Shown: positions 25,419-34,928 of the stretch, one piece after another
Layout of the letters: each line of letters opens with the position of its first letter
Position numbering within the stretch: the first letter of the stretch is position 1
Assembly: GCA_049976245.1 (NCBI GenBank)
Contig: JBMFIQ010000009.1
Span: 1-64,000, forward strand
DNA: 64,000 bases
DNA from: Microbacter sp049976245
GTDB taxonomy: Bacteria > Bacteroidota > Bacteroidia > Bacteroidales > Paludibacteraceae
Reading direction: 5' to 3'
The notes under the pieces: model-generated
Database searches by the model: none
What the model was told of the DNA's origin: nothing
Seen by the model: the letters and a program-made list of their open reading frames with translations, nothing else
Made by a program: the position numbers and the translations under genes

Positions 25419-26375
25419 CTAATTTATAACTCGTCCGTTTTCGTCGTAAACATAAAATCCTCTTCGGCGACTTACGCCATAATATTTTGCACGATAAAGA
25501 CGCATAATCATTGGAGAAGGTTTATACTTGATGTTTCCGTACTCATGAAAGAGATTTTCCATCAACGGAACAATTTTCTCAATGCCCATTCTGTCGGCGG
25601 TATAAAACACGCCTTGACGGTGTCCAAAGCCAACAGTGAGTAATTTGTCAATGTCGGCCAAGGTGGCAATGCCTTCCATGACAATGGAACAGGCTTCATT
25701 AAGCATGATCAGAAACATGCGAAGACTTACCAACCCTACTGATTCCAACACAGAGATGTAACTGTAATTAATCAAATCGGCAAAACGACAAACTTTATCG
25801 TAGGTTACATCAGAAGTATTGAGGCCACGAACGATTTCGATAATGTGTGAATCCTTAATATTAGTCAAAAAATGGACACCAATGCATCGATCCTGATGTT
25901 GCAGTTCGCTGGCCAAAGCAGTAACAACAATGGTTGAAACATTCGTTGCAATGATGGCTTCCGGCGTCAGTACCGCTTCCAATTTTTTAAACACTTCTTT
26001 GCGACTTTCTGTACTTTGTTGGCCTGTTCTATTATCGTATCGAATGGCTTCAATCACAAAATCACATCCCACAAAATCTCTGTATTCAGTGGTTCCTTTA
26101 ATGCGTGACATAATAACTTTCTTTTCGGAAAGTGTTAATCCCCAATTATTGACACGCTGATCCAAAAGAGCTTCGATGCGAGCAAAAGCGTTGGCTATTT
26201 TTTCCTGATTAATTTCCAGAAAAACAACTTCCATCCCTTTGCTGGCTGTTATAGATGCAATCAGGCTTCCTTCCCTGCCGCATCCAACAACACCAATGCG
26301 CGAGAAAAGGGTTCTTTTTCGATCTTTTTTACTTAAACCGTAATCCTCAATAGGTTCGTTTGGTAATTCTGACAT
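25419..26375 (-). CDS. 3-hydroxyacyl-CoA dehydrogenase-like protein between pta and ackA
   Basis: The 318-residue protein has a Rossmann domain with GCGREG (31-36), the acidic strand end VVFLEINQEK, and FVIEAIRYDNRTGQQ. The catalytic histidine region GVHFLTNIKDSHIIEIVRG resembles the HFFNP motif, and the C-terminal helical domain follows. Family members oxidise 3-hydroxyacyl-CoA with NAD. Here HFFNP has become HFLTN and an N-terminal extension of about 25 residues is present, so the reaction is uncertain. It sits in the middle of the acetate operon: 28 bp from pta and 20 bp from ackA. Confidence 0.82.
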   Translation of the reverse strand: MSELPNEPIEDYGLSKKDRKRTLFSRIGVVGCGREGSLIASITASKGMEVVFLEINQEKIANAFARIEALLDQRVNNWGLTLSEKKVIMSRIKGTTEYRDFVGCDFVIEAIRYDNRTGQQSTESRKEVFKKLEAVLTPEAIIATNVSTIVVTALASELQHQDRCIGVHFLTNIKDSHIIEIVRGLNTSDVTYDKVCRFADLINYSYISVLESVGLVSLRMFLIMLNEACSIVMEGIATLADIDKLLTVGFGHRQGVFYTADRMGIEKIVPLMENLFHEYGNIKYKPSPMIMRLYRAKYYGVSRRRGFYVYDENGRVIN

Positions 26376-26403
26376 AATAAATTAATATATAAAAGGATAC
26401 GAA

Positions 26404-27429
26404 TTAATGAATAATTCCATCCACATTGTTTTTTACGCTGATAGCCTGATTGACGGTGATGGCGATCATTTGCACAATGTCATCGACAGAGCAACCGCGT
26501 GACAAATCATTGATCGGCGCAGCGATGCCTTGCAACACAGGACCAATGGCTTGAGCATTTCCCAAACGCTGAACCAATTTATAGCCAATGTTTCCTGCCT
26601 GAATGTCGGGCATAATCAACACGTTGGCATGTCCGGCTACCGTGCTGCCGGGAGCTTTGCCTGCTGCAACCGATGGTACCAATGCAGCATCTGCTTGCAA
26701 CTCACCGTCAATTTGCATATCGGGAGCCATAGCTTGGGCTAATCTCGTAGCTTCAACCACTTTGTCAACCAATTCATGCTTCGCACTGCCCTTGGTTGAG
26801 AAACTCAACATGGCAATTCGAGGTTCAAAACCGCCCAATGTACGAGCCGTGTGACCTGTCATAACGGCAATTTCAGCCAATTCGGCCGCCGTCGGATTGG
26901 GAGTTACCGCCAAATCGGCCATCATGACAAACCCATTTTCACCATACGGACTTTCTGTAAAGAGCAATACGGCACCCGAAACTACGGAAACACCCGGTTT
27001 CGTTTTAATAATTTGCAACGCAGGACGCAAAACATTCCCCGTCGTGTTGCGTGCTCCGGCCACTTCACCATCGGCGTCTCCGTTTTTGATCATCAATGTG
27101 GCAATGTACAACGGATCTTTGACCAAGACATGAGCTTGCTCCAACGTCATTCCTTTGTTTTGACGGATTTCGAACAACAATTGAGCATATTTCTCCATGT
27201 TGGGATATTGCTCCGGATTCAGGATCGAAGCTTCACCAATGTGGTGAAGACCATGTTCTTTGGCCATAGCATGAATTTCGTCCGGATTGCCAATGAGGGT
27301 AATTTGTGCGGCTTTCATTTTCAAAATGACATCAGCTGCCTGAAGCGTGCGAGGTTCATTTCCTTCCGGCAGGACAATGTGTTGGGGATTCATTTGCGCA
27401 CGCTGCATGATGGTTTCAAGTAATTTCAT
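26404..27429 (-). CDS. pta: Phosphate acetyltransferase
   Basis: The 341-residue enzyme is the short, catalytic-domain form: IVLPEGNEPRTLQAADVI near the start, then VAGARNTTGNVLRPALQII, LLTF-like LLFTESPYGENG, and VAGHANVLIMPDIQAGNIGYK-like C-terminal signature. It converts acetyl-CoA and phosphate to acetyl phosphate, feeding ackA. It is the first gene of the unit and has a well-spaced promoter at 27489-27519. Confidence 0.97.
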   Translation of the reverse strand: MKLLETIMQRAQMNPQHIVLPEGNEPRTLQAADVILKMKAAQITLIGNPDEIHAMAKEHGLHHIGEASILNPEQYPNMEKYAQLLFEIRQNKGMTLEQAHVLVKDPLYIATLMIKNGDADGEVAGARNTTGNVLRPALQIIKTKPGVSVVSGAVLLFTESPYGENGFVMMADLAVTPNPTAAELAEIAVMTGHTARTLGGFEPRIAMLSFSTKGSAKHELVDKVVEATRLAQAMAPDMQIDGELQADAALVPSVAAGKAPGSTVAGHANVLIMPDIQAGNIGYKLVQRLGNAQAIGPVLQGIAAPINDLSRGCSVDDIVQMIAITVNQAISVKNNVDGIIH

Positions 27430-27488
27430 AGTTATCTTTTTGTTAATAAGTTATTTACAAAAGAAATGACATATATTTTCGTTTGAAA

Positions 27489-27519
27489 CAAATGTACAAC
27501 ATATCTTTTAATTTGCAAA
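27489..27519 (-). promoter_or_regulatory. Promoter of pta operon
   Basis: On the minus strand, TTTG (complement of 27516-27519) and TACATTTG (complement of 27489-27496) are 19 bp apart, an excellent fit to the Bacteroidetes promoter. Confidence 0.65.
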
Positions 27520-27629
27520 CTCTACATTGCAATTTATTGCTAAAAATTTATGTTTAAAATTTCAAGTCTTATTCATGTTTATTTTTTATTTTTATTGGCG
27601 CTGTTTACTTTCTAACAAACAGATTTTTG

Positions 27630-27637
27630 TATCTTTG
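27630..27637 (+). promoter_or_regulatory. Candidate -7 element for carA
   Basis: TATCTTTG matches TAnnTTTG, 38 bases before the carA start. No strong -33 is visible. Confidence 0.6.
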
Positions 27638-27675
27638 CATGATCAAAAAATTGCACAAACAACATTCCAAAATTC

Positions 27676-28758
27676 ATGGTCATGAAAGAAAATAGAGCCA
27701 TGCAATTAGTGCTTGAAAACGGCATGATTTTTCACGGGAAATCATTTGGCTATGAGCAGCCCAAAGCGGGCGAAGTAGTTTTCAGCACTGCCATGGTTGG
27801 TTATCCTGAAAGTTTAACGGATCCCTCCTATTCCGGTCAAATTTTAGTGGTCACTTATCCTTTGATAGGAAATTATGGGGTCCCGCACGAACAATTTGAA
27901 AATGGTTTATCCACTTTTTACGAATCGGAAATAATTCACGTCAGCGGGCTGGTTATTTCCGATTATTCGTTTCAATACAGCCATTGGAATGCTCAAAAAA
28001 GTTTAAGCGAATGGCTTAAGGAACATCATGTGCCTGCCATTTATGGCATTGACACCAGGGAATTGACCAAAGTGATTCGTGAATACGGCTCCATGAAAGG
28101 CAAATTGATTTTTCCTGATCTTCCTGACATTGAGTTTGTCGATCCTAACAAAGAAAACCTGGTTGCCAAAGTGAGTTGCAAGGAGGTGCTCCTTTACGGA
28201 AACGGGAAAAAGAAAATTGTGTTGGTTGATTGCGGTGTAAAACACAACATCATTCGCTGTTTCCTTAAACGAGATGTCACAGTAATCCGTGTTCCATGGG
28301 ATTACGATTTTCAAACATTGGACTATGATGGTTTATTCATTTCGAACGGGCCGGGAGATCCCGAATATTGTGAACCCACCATCGATCATTTGAGTCAGGC
28401 CATTAAAGAAGAAAAACCCATTTTTGGCATTTGCTTAGGCAATCAATTGCTGTCGTTAGCCGACGGAGCTTCCACGTACAAATTGAAATACGGGCATCGA
28501 AGCCACAATCAACCCGTCAGAATGGTTGGAACCAATCGCTGTTTTATCACGTCGCAAAATCACGGATTTGCCGTTGACAACGCAACCCTGCGCAGCGATT
28601 GGGAACCACTTTTTGTAAACCTCAATGATGGCACCAACGAAGGCATTCGCCACAAAACAAAACCGTTTTTTTCGACACAGTTTCATCCGGAAGCATCAAG
28701 TGGTCCGACCGACACTGAATTTCTTTTTGATGAATTTCTTCAATTAATTGATAAATAA
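27676..28758 (+). CDS. carA: Carbamoyl-phosphate synthase small subunit
   Basis: The 360-residue protein has the CarA N-terminal domain (LVLENGMIFHGKSFG, then GEVVFSTAMVGYPESLTDPS) and a class I glutamine amidotransferase domain with the nucleophile in FGICLGNQLLSL and the histidine in STQFHPEASSGPTDTE. It supplies ammonia from glutamine to CarB for arginine and pyrimidine synthesis. In-frame ATGs at 27682 and 27700 are alternative starts. carB follows after 131 bp; pyrE and argH, which use the product's pathways, lie 7 to 12 kb away. Confidence 0.96.
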   Translation: MVMKENRAMQLVLENGMIFHGKSFGYEQPKAGEVVFSTAMVGYPESLTDPSYSGQILVVTYPLIGNYGVPHEQFENGLSTFYESEIIHVSGLVISDYSFQYSHWNAQKSLSEWLKEHHVPAIYGIDTRELTKVIREYGSMKGKLIFPDLPDIEFVDPNKENLVAKVSCKEVLLYGNGKKKIVLVDCGVKHNIIRCFLKRDVTVIRVPWDYDFQTLDYDGLFISNGPGDPEYCEPTIDHLSQAIKEEKPIFGICLGNQLLSLADGASTYKLKYGHRSHNQPVRMVGTNRCFITSQNHGFAVDNATLRSDWEPLFVNLNDGTNEGIRHKTKPFFSTQFHPEASSGPTDTEFLFDEFLQLIDK

Positions 28759-28794
28759 CATATTGATCCAAATTAAATAGTCGTTCGTTTCTCC

Positions 28795-28893
28795 ATGAAA
28801 CCGTTTCGACACCTCTTGATGAAGATAAAAGCAAAAAACGTTGTCAAAGCCGAGCAAAAGCTCCAATTTTCACAAAAAATAGATTGCTCATGA
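28795..28893 (+). CDS. Possible 32-codon ORF coupled to carB
   Basis: An ATG at 28795 opens 32 codons in the carA-carB gap. They end in a TGA that overlaps the carB ATG as ATGA. The peptide is basic and lysine-rich (MKPFRHLLMKIKAKNVVK). It could be a coupling leader or chance; there is no family match. Confidence 0.25.
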   Translation: MKPFRHLLMKIKAKNVVKAEQKLQFSQKIDCS

Positions 28894-31800
28894 ACATTTC
28901 AGAAAAGATGACCTCAGCCGATCAGAAAATGCCGTTTGTCAAAAAAATCTTGATTTTAGGATCGGGCGCCTTAAAAATAGGTGAAGCCGGTGAATTTGAT
29001 TATTCCGGTTCACAAGCCTTAAAAGCATTGAAAGAAGAAGGCATTGAAACCATCCTCATTAATCCCAACATTGCCACCGTTCAAACGTCGGAAGGCGTGG
29101 CCGATAAAATTTATTTTCTACCCATCACGCCTTTCTTTGTAGAGAAGGTCATTCGCAAAGAACATCCTGACGGCTTACTTTTGGCTTTTGGAGGTCAGAC
29201 AGCCCTCAATTGTGGCGTTGAACTTTTCAAAACAGGCGTTCTTGAAAAATACAACCTTCAAGTTCTGGGAACACCGGTGCAATCTATTATGGACACGGAA
29301 GATCGCGATCTTTTTGTGAAAAAGTTGGACGAAATTCAGGTAAAAACCATTAAGAGCATGGCGGTTCATTCCATTTCGGAAGCCGTGGATGCCGCAAAGG
29401 CGTTGGATTATCCGGTCATTGTGCGGGCTGCTTATGCGCTTGGCGGTTTAGGGAGCGGCTTTTGCAACAACGAAGCTGAACTGCGTGCTTTGGTTCAAAA
29501 AGGATTCAATTATTCACCTCAGTTGCTGATTGAAAAATCACTGAAAGGATGGAAAGAAGTTGAATACGAGGTAGTTCGTGATCGATTTGACAATTGCATC
29601 ACGGTGTGCAACATGGAAAACTTCGATCCGTTAGGCATACATACAGGCGAAAGCATTGTTGTAGCGCCATCACAAACATTATCCAACAACGAATATCACA
29701 AATTGCGCGAAATTGCCATACGCATTGTCCGGCACATCGGCATTGTTGGTGAATGCAACGTGCAATATGCGCTCGATCCTGAATCGGAAGATTACAGAGT
29801 GATCGAAGTCAATGCCCGCTTAAGCCGCTCTTCGGCGTTGGCATCCAAGGCTACAGGTTATCCGCTGGCTTTCGTAGCGGCCAAATTGGCGCTTGGCTAT
29901 GGACTGTTTGAGCTCAAAAATTCTGTAACAAAAACAACACCAGCTTTTTTTGAACCGGCATTGGATTACGTCGTTTGCAAAGTGCCACGTTGGGATTTGG
30001 CAAAATTTCACGGCGTCTCGAGAGAAATTGGGAGCAGCATGAAAAGCGTGGGCGAAGTGATGGCCATTGGCCGCACTTTTGAAGAAGCCCTGCAAAAAGG
30101 CTTACGAATGATTCAGCAAGGCATGCATGGATTCATTGGGAATCGACATCTGCAGGTGGACGATTTGGACAAAGCACTTTCGGAACCGACAGATCGACGC
30201 ATTTTTTATCTGTCGCAAGCCATGCAAAGCGGATATTCAATCGAAAGAATTCATGAGTTGACAAAAATCGATCGATGGTTTTTACAAAAATTGCAACACA
30301 TTGTCGCTTTATCGCACGAATTAGAAGAGGCCGGATCCTTTGAAAAAACTTCCAATGATTTGATGTTAAGTGCAAAACAGGCAGGATTCTCCGATTTTCA
30401 AATTGCCAGATTACTCTTTCATCCCAAAGATAACATGGCGCAACGAACCAATGAGGTTAGAATGGAACGTAAAAAACGAGGCATTACGCCCGTAGTCAAA
30501 CAAATCGATACGTTGTCGGCAGAATATCCGGCCAAAACCAACTATTTGTATATCACCTACAACGGAACATCCAATGATGTACATTACTTAGGCGATCACC
30601 GTTCGGTTGTTGTTTTAGGATCAGGCGCTTATCGCATCGGAAGTTCAGTTGAATTTGACTGGTGCAGCGTCAATGCACTCAACACCATACGAAAAGAAGG
30701 GTTGCGCTCCGTCATGATCAACTACAATCCCGAGACGGTCTCCACCGATTACGACACTTGCGATCGGCTCTATTTTGACGAATTGACCTTTGAAAGAGTC
30801 ATGGATATTTTGGAATTGGAAAATCCGATGGGAACCATTGTGTCTGTCGGCGGACAAATTCCGAACAACCTTGCCGTACGACTTGATCAAGCCGGCATTC
30901 GCCTGCTCGGAACTTCGGCCACATCGATTGACAATGCAGAAAACAGACACAAGTTTTCCAGCATGTTGGATGCTTTGAAAATTGATCAGCCGCGCTGGCA
31001 GGAACTAAGTTCACTGGACGATGTAAAAACTTTTGTTTCCAAAGTTGGATTTCCCGTACTCGTTCGGCCTTCGTACGTCCTTTCGGGAGCAGCCATGAAT
31101 GTTTGTTCCAATGAGGAAGAGTTGGAAGAATTTCTCAAATTGGCCACCGAAGTCTCTCAAGAACATCCGGTAGTTATTTCCGAATTTATCGAATACGCCA
31201 AAGAAATAGAAATTGATGCCGTAGCCAACAAAGGAGACATTTTGGTGTATGCCATTTCGGAACACGTCGAATTTGCCGGTGTGCATTCAGGAGATGCCAC
31301 CATTCAGTTTCCACCGCAGAAAATCTATGTGGAAACGGTGCGACGCATTAAGCACATTGCCCGACAAATTGCAAAATCACTTGAAATATCAGGCCCGTTC
31401 AACATTCAATTTTTGGCTAAAGACAATGACATCAAAGTGATTGAATGTAATTTACGTGCTTCTCGAAGTTTCCCCTTTGTATCCAAAATTTTAAAACTCA
31501 ATTTCATTGATTTAGCCACGCAGGTAATGCTTGGCAAGAATCCCGAAAAGCCTCAAAAATCGGCATTTGATTTAGATTACGTCGGCATCAAGGCTTCTCA
31601 ATTTTCGTTTACCCGTTTGCAAAAAGCCGATCCGGTTTTAGGCGTCGATATGGCTTCCACTGGCGAAGTGGGTTGCATTGGCCATCAGTTTGATGATGCC
31701 TTGCTCACCGCCATGTTATCTGTAGGTTATCGCATTCCGGAAAAGAACATCATGGTTTCGTCGGGCGCTACCAAATCGAAAGTAGAGCTTCTGGAAGCTT

Positions 31801-32144
31801 GCAGGTTGCTTGTTTCCAAAGGATATAAGCTGTATGCCACGCACGGCACGCATCATTTTCTGAAAGCACACGATGTGGAAAATACGGAAGTCAACTGGCC
31901 TGACGAAGAAGGTGATCACAACGTGATGCAAATGATTGCCGAGAAACAATTTGATCTGGTCATAAATATCCCCAAAAACTTAACCAAACGTGAACTCTCC
32001 AACGGCTATCTCATCCGTCGTGCAGCCATTGACTTCAATATTTCGTTGATCACCAATGCACGTTTGGCAAGTGCCTTTATCAAGGCCTTTTGCAAAATTG
32101 GCGTGGACGACATTGACATTCGTCATTGGGCTGAATATAAATAA
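28890..32144 (+). CDS. carB: Carbamoyl-phosphate synthase large subunit
   Basis: I start at the ATG at 28890 (MNISEKMTSA); an upstream TTG at 28884 is less likely. The 1084-residue protein has two ATP-grasp halves: the first begins KKILILGSGALKIGEAGEFD, and the second begins VVVLGSGAYRIGSSVEFDW. The MGS-like allosteric domain lies at the C-terminus (about 945-1080, YKLYATHGTHHFL). It makes carbamoyl phosphate from bicarbonate, ammonia and two ATP. Length and domain order are normal. Confidence 0.97.
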   Translation: MNISEKMTSADQKMPFVKKILILGSGALKIGEAGEFDYSGSQALKALKEEGIETILINPNIATVQTSEGVADKIYFLPITPFFVEKVIRKEHPDGLLLAFGGQTALNCGVELFKTGVLEKYNLQVLGTPVQSIMDTEDRDLFVKKLDEIQVKTIKSMAVHSISEAVDAAKALDYPVIVRAAYALGGLGSGFCNNEAELRALVQKGFNYSPQLLIEKSLKGWKEVEYEVVRDRFDNCITVCNMENFDPLGIHTGESIVVAPSQTLSNNEYHKLREIAIRIVRHIGIVGECNVQYALDPESEDYRVIEVNARLSRSSALASKATGYPLAFVAAKLALGYGLFELKNSVTKTTPAFFEPALDYVVCKVPRWDLAKFHGVSREIGSSMKSVGEVMAIGRTFEEALQKGLRMIQQGMHGFIGNRHLQVDDLDKALSEPTDRRIFYLSQAMQSGYSIERIHELTKIDRWFLQKLQHIVALSHELEEAGSFEKTSNDLMLSAKQAGFSDFQIARLLFHPKDNMAQRTNEVRMERKKRGITPVVKQIDTLSAEYPAKTNYLYITYNGTSNDVHYLGDHRSVVVLGSGAYRIGSSVEFDWCSVNALNTIRKEGLRSVMINYNPETVSTDYDTCDRLYFDELTFERVMDILELENPMGTIVSVGGQIPNNLAVRLDQAGIRLLGTSATSIDNAENRHKFSSMLDALKIDQPRWQELSSLDDVKTFVSKVGFPVLVRPSYVLSGAAMNVCSNEEELEEFLKLATEVSQEHPVVISEFIEYAKEIEIDAVANKGDILVYAISEHVEFAGVHSGDATIQFPPQKIYVETVRRIKHIARQIAKSLEISGPFNIQFLAKDNDIKVIECNLRASRSFPFVSKILKLNFIDLATQVMLGKNPEKPQKSAFDLDYVGIKASQFSFTRLQKADPVLGVDMASTGEVGCIGHQFDDALLTAMLSVGYRIPEKNIMVSSGATKSKVELLEACRLLVSKGYKLYATHGTHHFLKAHDVENTEVNWPDEEGDHNVMQMIAEKQFDLVINIPKNLTKRELSNGYLIRRAAIDFNISLITNARLASAFIKAFCKIGVDDIDIRHWAEYK

Positions 32145-32171
32145 AGATCATGTTTTTACCTCATGCACTCA

Positions 32172-32384
32172 ATGGGAAAAATACTCATCCTGGTAGGAAT
32201 ATTCATCACAATTGTGGGCATTGTGTTATTATTTGCCGGAAACAAACTGAACTGGTTGGGACATCTGCCCGGCGACATTCGCATTGAATCGGAACATGTA
32301 AAATTCTATTTCCCTGTTACCACCATGATCCTCATCAGCATTTTGTTGTCGGCTATTTTGGCCATCATTCGAAGATGGTTTTAA
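32172..32384 (+). CDS. DUF2905 small membrane protein
   Basis: This protein of about 70 residues has two membrane helices (about 3-22 and 45-65) around the conserved loop WLGHLPGDIRIESEHVKFYF, the DUF2905 signature. I start at MGKILILVG; an ATG at 32163 adds three residues. Function is unknown. It follows carB by 27 bp and is closed by the hairpin at 32389-32424. Confidence 0.88.
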   Translation: MGKILILVGIFITIVGIVLLFAGNKLNWLGHLPGDIRIESEHVKFYFPVTTMILISILLSAILAIIRRWF

Positions 32385-32388
32385 ACGA

Positions 32389-32424
32389 ACAAAGGGACAA
32401 TGATTGAACTCATCGCCCCTTTGT
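32389..32424. terminator. Hairpin between convergent DUF2905 and carboxynorspermidine synthase genes
   Basis: ACAAAGGG (32389-32396) pairs with CCCTTTGT (32417-32424) across a 20-base loop. A T-run begins a few bases later at about 32431. It probably serves both converging genes. Confidence 0.6.
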
Positions 32425-32437
32425 AAATCAGTTTTTT

Positions 32438-33640
32438 TTACAATTCTAAATCGCCATTGACGATTTCATTCCAAGGCAATCCCTGAAGGGTCAATTGTTC
32501 TAAAAACGGATCAGGATCAAACTCTTCGACATTGAAAACGCCCGGTTTTTTCCATTGCCCGTTCAAAAACATCATGGCTCCTATGGCAGCAGGCACGCCT
32601 GTAGTGTAACTTACAGCCTGAGTACCGGTTTCCTGAAAAGCTGCTTCGTGACTGCAATTGTTGTAAATGTAATAAGTTTTCTTTTTACCGTCTTTGATTC
32701 CGGCAATTCGACATCCAATGGAAGTCCATCCTTTGTAATTTTCGCCTAAATCGCCGGGATTTGGCAACACCGCTTTAAGAAATTGTATCGGGACAATCTT
32801 TTGTCCGTTGTAATCGACCTCATCAATCCGAGCCATGCCAATATTCTGAATAACACGTAAATGAGTCAAATATTCCTGCCCAAAAGTCATCCAAAATCGA
32901 GCACGTTTCAACGTCGGAAAATTTTTGACCAACGATTCCAACTCTTCATGATAAATAAGGTACGACTCTTTCTCGCCAATGTTGGGATAATGAAGCGGTT
33001 TGTGAATTTCGTGCGGTTCGGTTAAATGCCATGAGCCATTTTCCCAATATTTCCCTTTTTGAGTAACTTCACGAATGTTAATTTCAGGATTGAAATTGGT
33101 AGCAAAGGCTTTTCCGTGATCGCCGGCATTGCAGTCGACAATGTCAAGACTATGCATCTCGTCAAAATGATGTTTTGCCGCATAGGCAGTAAACACACTC
33201 GTTACACCGGGATCAAAACCACAGCCTAAAATAGCCGTCAAGCCAGCCTCTTTGAATCGTTCTTGATAAGCCCATTGCCAACTGTATTCAAATTTTGCCT
33301 CTTCTTTTGGTTCATAATTGGCAGTATCCAAATAGTTGACTCCGGCCTTTAAACAAGCATCCATGATGGACAAATCCTGATATGGCAAAGCCACATTGAT
33401 CACGATATCAGGGCGAAAAGATTGAAACAAACGAACCAGCTCATCCACATTGTCGGCATCAACCTGAGCTGTTTGAATTTGAACTCCTGTTCGATGCTTC
33501 ACGTCCGTTGCAATGGCATCACATTTGGATTTTGTACGGCTGGCCAACAAAATCTCATTAAACACGGCATGATTTTGTGCTACTTTATGAGTGACAACCG
33601 TCCCCACACCGCCTGCGCCAATGATAATTACTTTCCCCAT
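32438..33640 (-). CDS. Carboxynorspermidine synthase, saccharopine dehydrogenase family
   Basis: The 400-residue enzyme begins with a Rossmann loop, IIIGAGGVGTVVTHKVAQ, and has family blocks DIVINVALPYQDLSIMDAC, GVNYLDTANYEPKEEA and ILGCGFDPGVTSVFTAYAAK. Length and motifs fit the carboxynorspermidine/carboxyspermidine dehydrogenase branch. That branch condenses a diamine with aspartate semialdehyde using NADPH in the alternative polyamine pathway. The expected partner decarboxylase (nspC type) is not in this window. A lysine-pathway saccharopine dehydrogenase is a less likely alternative. Confidence 0.88.
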   Translation of the reverse strand: MGKVIIIGAGGVGTVVTHKVAQNHAVFNEILLASRTKSKCDAIATDVKHRTGVQIQTAQVDADNVDELVRLFQSFRPDIVINVALPYQDLSIMDACLKAGVNYLDTANYEPKEEAKFEYSWQWAYQERFKEAGLTAILGCGFDPGVTSVFTAYAAKHHFDEMHSLDIVDCNAGDHGKAFATNFNPEINIREVTQKGKYWENGSWHLTEPHEIHKPLHYPNIGEKESYLIYHEELESLVKNFPTLKRARFWMTFGQEYLTHLRVIQNIGMARIDEVDYNGQKIVPIQFLKAVLPNPGDLGENYKGWTSIGCRIAGIKDGKKKTYYIYNNCSHEAAFQETGTQAVSYTTGVPAAIGAMMFLNGQWKKPGVFNVEEFDPDPFLEQLTLQGLPWNEIVNGDLEL

Positions 33641-33697
33641 TTTTCTAAATTTAATTAAAAAAAATAAACAAAAAGTTGGTTATGTTGATTTTGCAAG

Positions 33698-34717
33698 TTA
33701 TTTGTTTTTAGGAACTTTAAGCGCTTCTGCAATTTTGGCTTCAATTTCGGCAGCCAATTCAGGATTGTCACGCAGAATATTTTTAGAGGCATCGCGCCCC
33801 TGACCAATCTTTGTATCTCCGTAACTGTACCATGAGCCACTTTTTTTGATGATGTTTTGTTCAACACCCAAATCGATGATTTCGCCTACGCGTGAAATGC
33901 CTTCGCCAAACATAATGTCAAATTCCGCTTTACGAAACGGAGGAGCCACTTTGTTTTTCACCACTTTAACCCTCGTTTGATTACCAATCACTTCCTCACC
34001 GTCTTTGATTTGACCGATGCGACGTATATCCAAACGGATCGAAGCATAAAATTTCAAAGCATTACCGCCGGTGGTTGTTTCAGGGCTTCCAAACATCACC
34101 CCGATCTTGTCGCGAAGCTGATTGATAAAGATGCAGCAAGTATTTGTTTTACTGATATTGGCTGTGAGTTTTCTCAAAGCCTGCGACATCAATCGCGCCT
34201 GCAATCCCATTTTTGAATCGCCCATATCACCTTCTAATTCAGCTTTTGGAGTCAAAGCAGCCACGGAATCGATCACAACCAAATCGACAGCCGATGAGCG
34301 AATCAATTGATCGGCCACTTCCAAGGCTTGCTCGCCGCTATCGGGCTGCGAAATCAATAAATTGTTCACATCGACTCCCAATTTTTCAGCATAAAAACGA
34401 TCGAAGGCATGCTCGGCATCAATGATGGCTGCAATTCCTCCGGCTTTTTGCGCTTCAGCAATGGCATGAATGGCCAAAGTGGTTTTCCCTGACGATTCAG
34501 GACCAAAAATTTCAATGACCCGACCACGCGGAAATCCTCCGACTCCTAAAGCGGCATTCAAACCGATAGAGCCTGTTGAAATGACCGGAACATCCACCAC
34601 CAGGTTGTCGCCCATTTTCATAATTGTTCCTTTACCGTGATCTTTATCGATTTTCTCCATGGCCAACTGCAAGGCTTTTAACTTTTCGGGGGTTGGTTGC
34701 TTTACTTCGTCTGACAT
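33698..34717 (-). CDS. recA: Recombinase RecA
   Basis: The 339-residue protein is a typical RecA: Walker A GPESSGKTT (72-80), Walker B LVVIDSVAAL, the L2 region FINQLRDKIGVMFGSPETTT, and the C-terminal domain. It forms filaments on single-stranded DNA for homologous recombination and the SOS response. I did not see a clear LexA-type operator in the 210-base gap shared with the divergent rhomboid gene. Confidence 0.98.
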   Translation of the reverse strand: MSDEVKQPTPEKLKALQLAMEKIDKDHGKGTIMKMGDNLVVDVPVISTGSIGLNAALGVGGFPRGRVIEIFGPESSGKTTLAIHAIAEAQKAGGIAAIIDAEHAFDRFYAEKLGVDVNNLLISQPDSGEQALEVADQLIRSSAVDLVVIDSVAALTPKAELEGDMGDSKMGLQARLMSQALRKLTANISKTNTCCIFINQLRDKIGVMFGSPETTTGGNALKFYASIRLDIRRIGQIKDGEEVIGNQTRVKVVKNKVAPPFRKAEFDIMFGEGISRVGEIIDLGVEQNIIKKSGSWYSYGDTKIGQGRDASKNILRDNPELAAEIEAKIAEALKVPKNK

Positions 34718-34884
34718 AATCTTAAAATTTGCTTAAAAAATGATGTGTTAATGGAATGAATTCCTTTATAGCATCCGGCCATTTAAAAGATGGTACCGTT
34801 GCAATAAATTCATTGAGATGGTAAAGGTACGTTTTTTTTTCTAATATTTTGTATCACATCAAGCAGGAAAATGATGGAAAAATG

Positions 34885-34913
34885 TTTGTTTTGTTTAAAA
34901 GTATTTATATTTG
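34885..34913 (+). promoter_or_regulatory. Candidate promoter for rhomboid gene
   Basis: TTTG (34885-34888) and TATATTTG (34906-34913) are 17 bp apart, slightly short of the optimum. The -7 lies 15 bases before the ATG, so the leader is very short. Confidence 0.5.
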
Positions 34914-34928
34914 CAAAAACTTTAAGTC

